6,269 nucleotides of DNA, taken from assembly GCA_029287815.1 (NCBI GenBank), contig JARFQK010000345.1, positions 1-6,269 of the forward strand, in the 5' to 3' direction. Below the pieces are notes generated by a model. It did no database searches. It was not told the DNA's origin and saw nothing but the letters and a program-made list of their open reading frames with translations. Source of the stretch: Gammaproteobacteria bacterium. GTDB taxonomy: Bacteria; Pseudomonadota; Gammaproteobacteria; SZUA-229. This document shows, in pieces, positions 6,175-6,269 of this stretch; within the stretch, counting starts at the first letter, position 1; each line of letters starts with the position of its first letter. Position numbers and translations under genes: made by a program.

Positions 6175-6269
6175 ATGGAGCAGGGACTGCGCAACTATCT
6201 GGTCGTCACCGGCGGATACTGGGCTTTCACGATCACCGATGGCGCGATCCGCATGCTGGTGGTGCTTTA
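6175..6269 (+). CDS. arsJ: ArsJ, organoarsenical efflux MFS permease (5' part)
   Basis: Only 31 codons are present before the window ends. The N-terminus reads NYLVVTGGYWAFTITDGAIR and then MLVVL, which matches the first membrane segment of ArsJ, the major facilitator permease that exports 1-arseno-3-phosphoglycerate from the inner membrane. Its place right after the ArsJ-associated GAPDH supports the call strongly. ATG 6175 begins three bases after the GAPDH stop; an in-frame GTG at 6169 would overlap that stop as GTGA, adding two residues. Either way translational coupling is likely, as no close Shine-Dalgarno is seen. The rest of the gene lies outside the window. Confidence 0.88.
   Translation, partial: MEQGLRNYLVVTGGYWAFTITDGAIRMLVVL

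Overview
The window looks like a bacterial chromosome, most likely gammaproteobacterial. BioA resembles the E. coli enzyme almost end to end, GAPDH is of the ArsJ-associated type common in proteobacterial arsenic clusters, and the non-coding DNA is full of the short dispersed palindromes usual in that class. No RNA gene, CRISPR array or transposase gene was seen.

Layout. Bases 1-639 hold no convincing gene. They are a mosaic of at least six short repeat or hairpin elements: a nested hairpin at 56-145, a MITE-like palindrome at 143-306, a partial copy of its end at 332-350, a CGCAG-periodic repeat at 369-402, REP-like elements near 491-557, and a perfect 22-bp inverted repeat at 576-643. Next, on the minus strand, come bioA (1932-640, biotin synthesis), a short intergenic gap with another dispersed inverted repeat and a likely bioA promoter, an NptA/YjbB-type Na+/phosphate transporter with a C-terminal PhoU-like region (3906-2134), and an exported PstS-like anion-binding protein (4792-3959). 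The last two are 52 bases apart and probably form one operon. A 378-base gene-free region (4793-5170) separates them from a plus-strand operon: ArsJ-associated glyceraldehyde-3-phosphate dehydrogenase (5171-6172) and the start of arsJ, cut off by the window end.

How the genes may work together. From established work, the GAPDH/ArsJ pair confers arsenate resistance: GAPDH makes the unstable 1-arseno-3-phosphoglycerate and ArsJ exports it. The divergent pstS-nptA pair handles the competing anion, phosphate. I infer that the divergent locus is an arsenate/phosphate homeostasis module. The PstS-like protein has no pstCAB beside it and, by hand alignment, has Ser where E. coli PstS has the phosphate-binding Asp56, so its ligand is open. 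No arsR lies in the window, but two dyads in the divergent region are candidate operators. bioA is unrelated to this module in function.

A second theme is that both bioA and the transporter gene end inside dispersed palindromes that supply or embed their stop codons. This suggests that repeat insertion has set the 3' ends of these genes.
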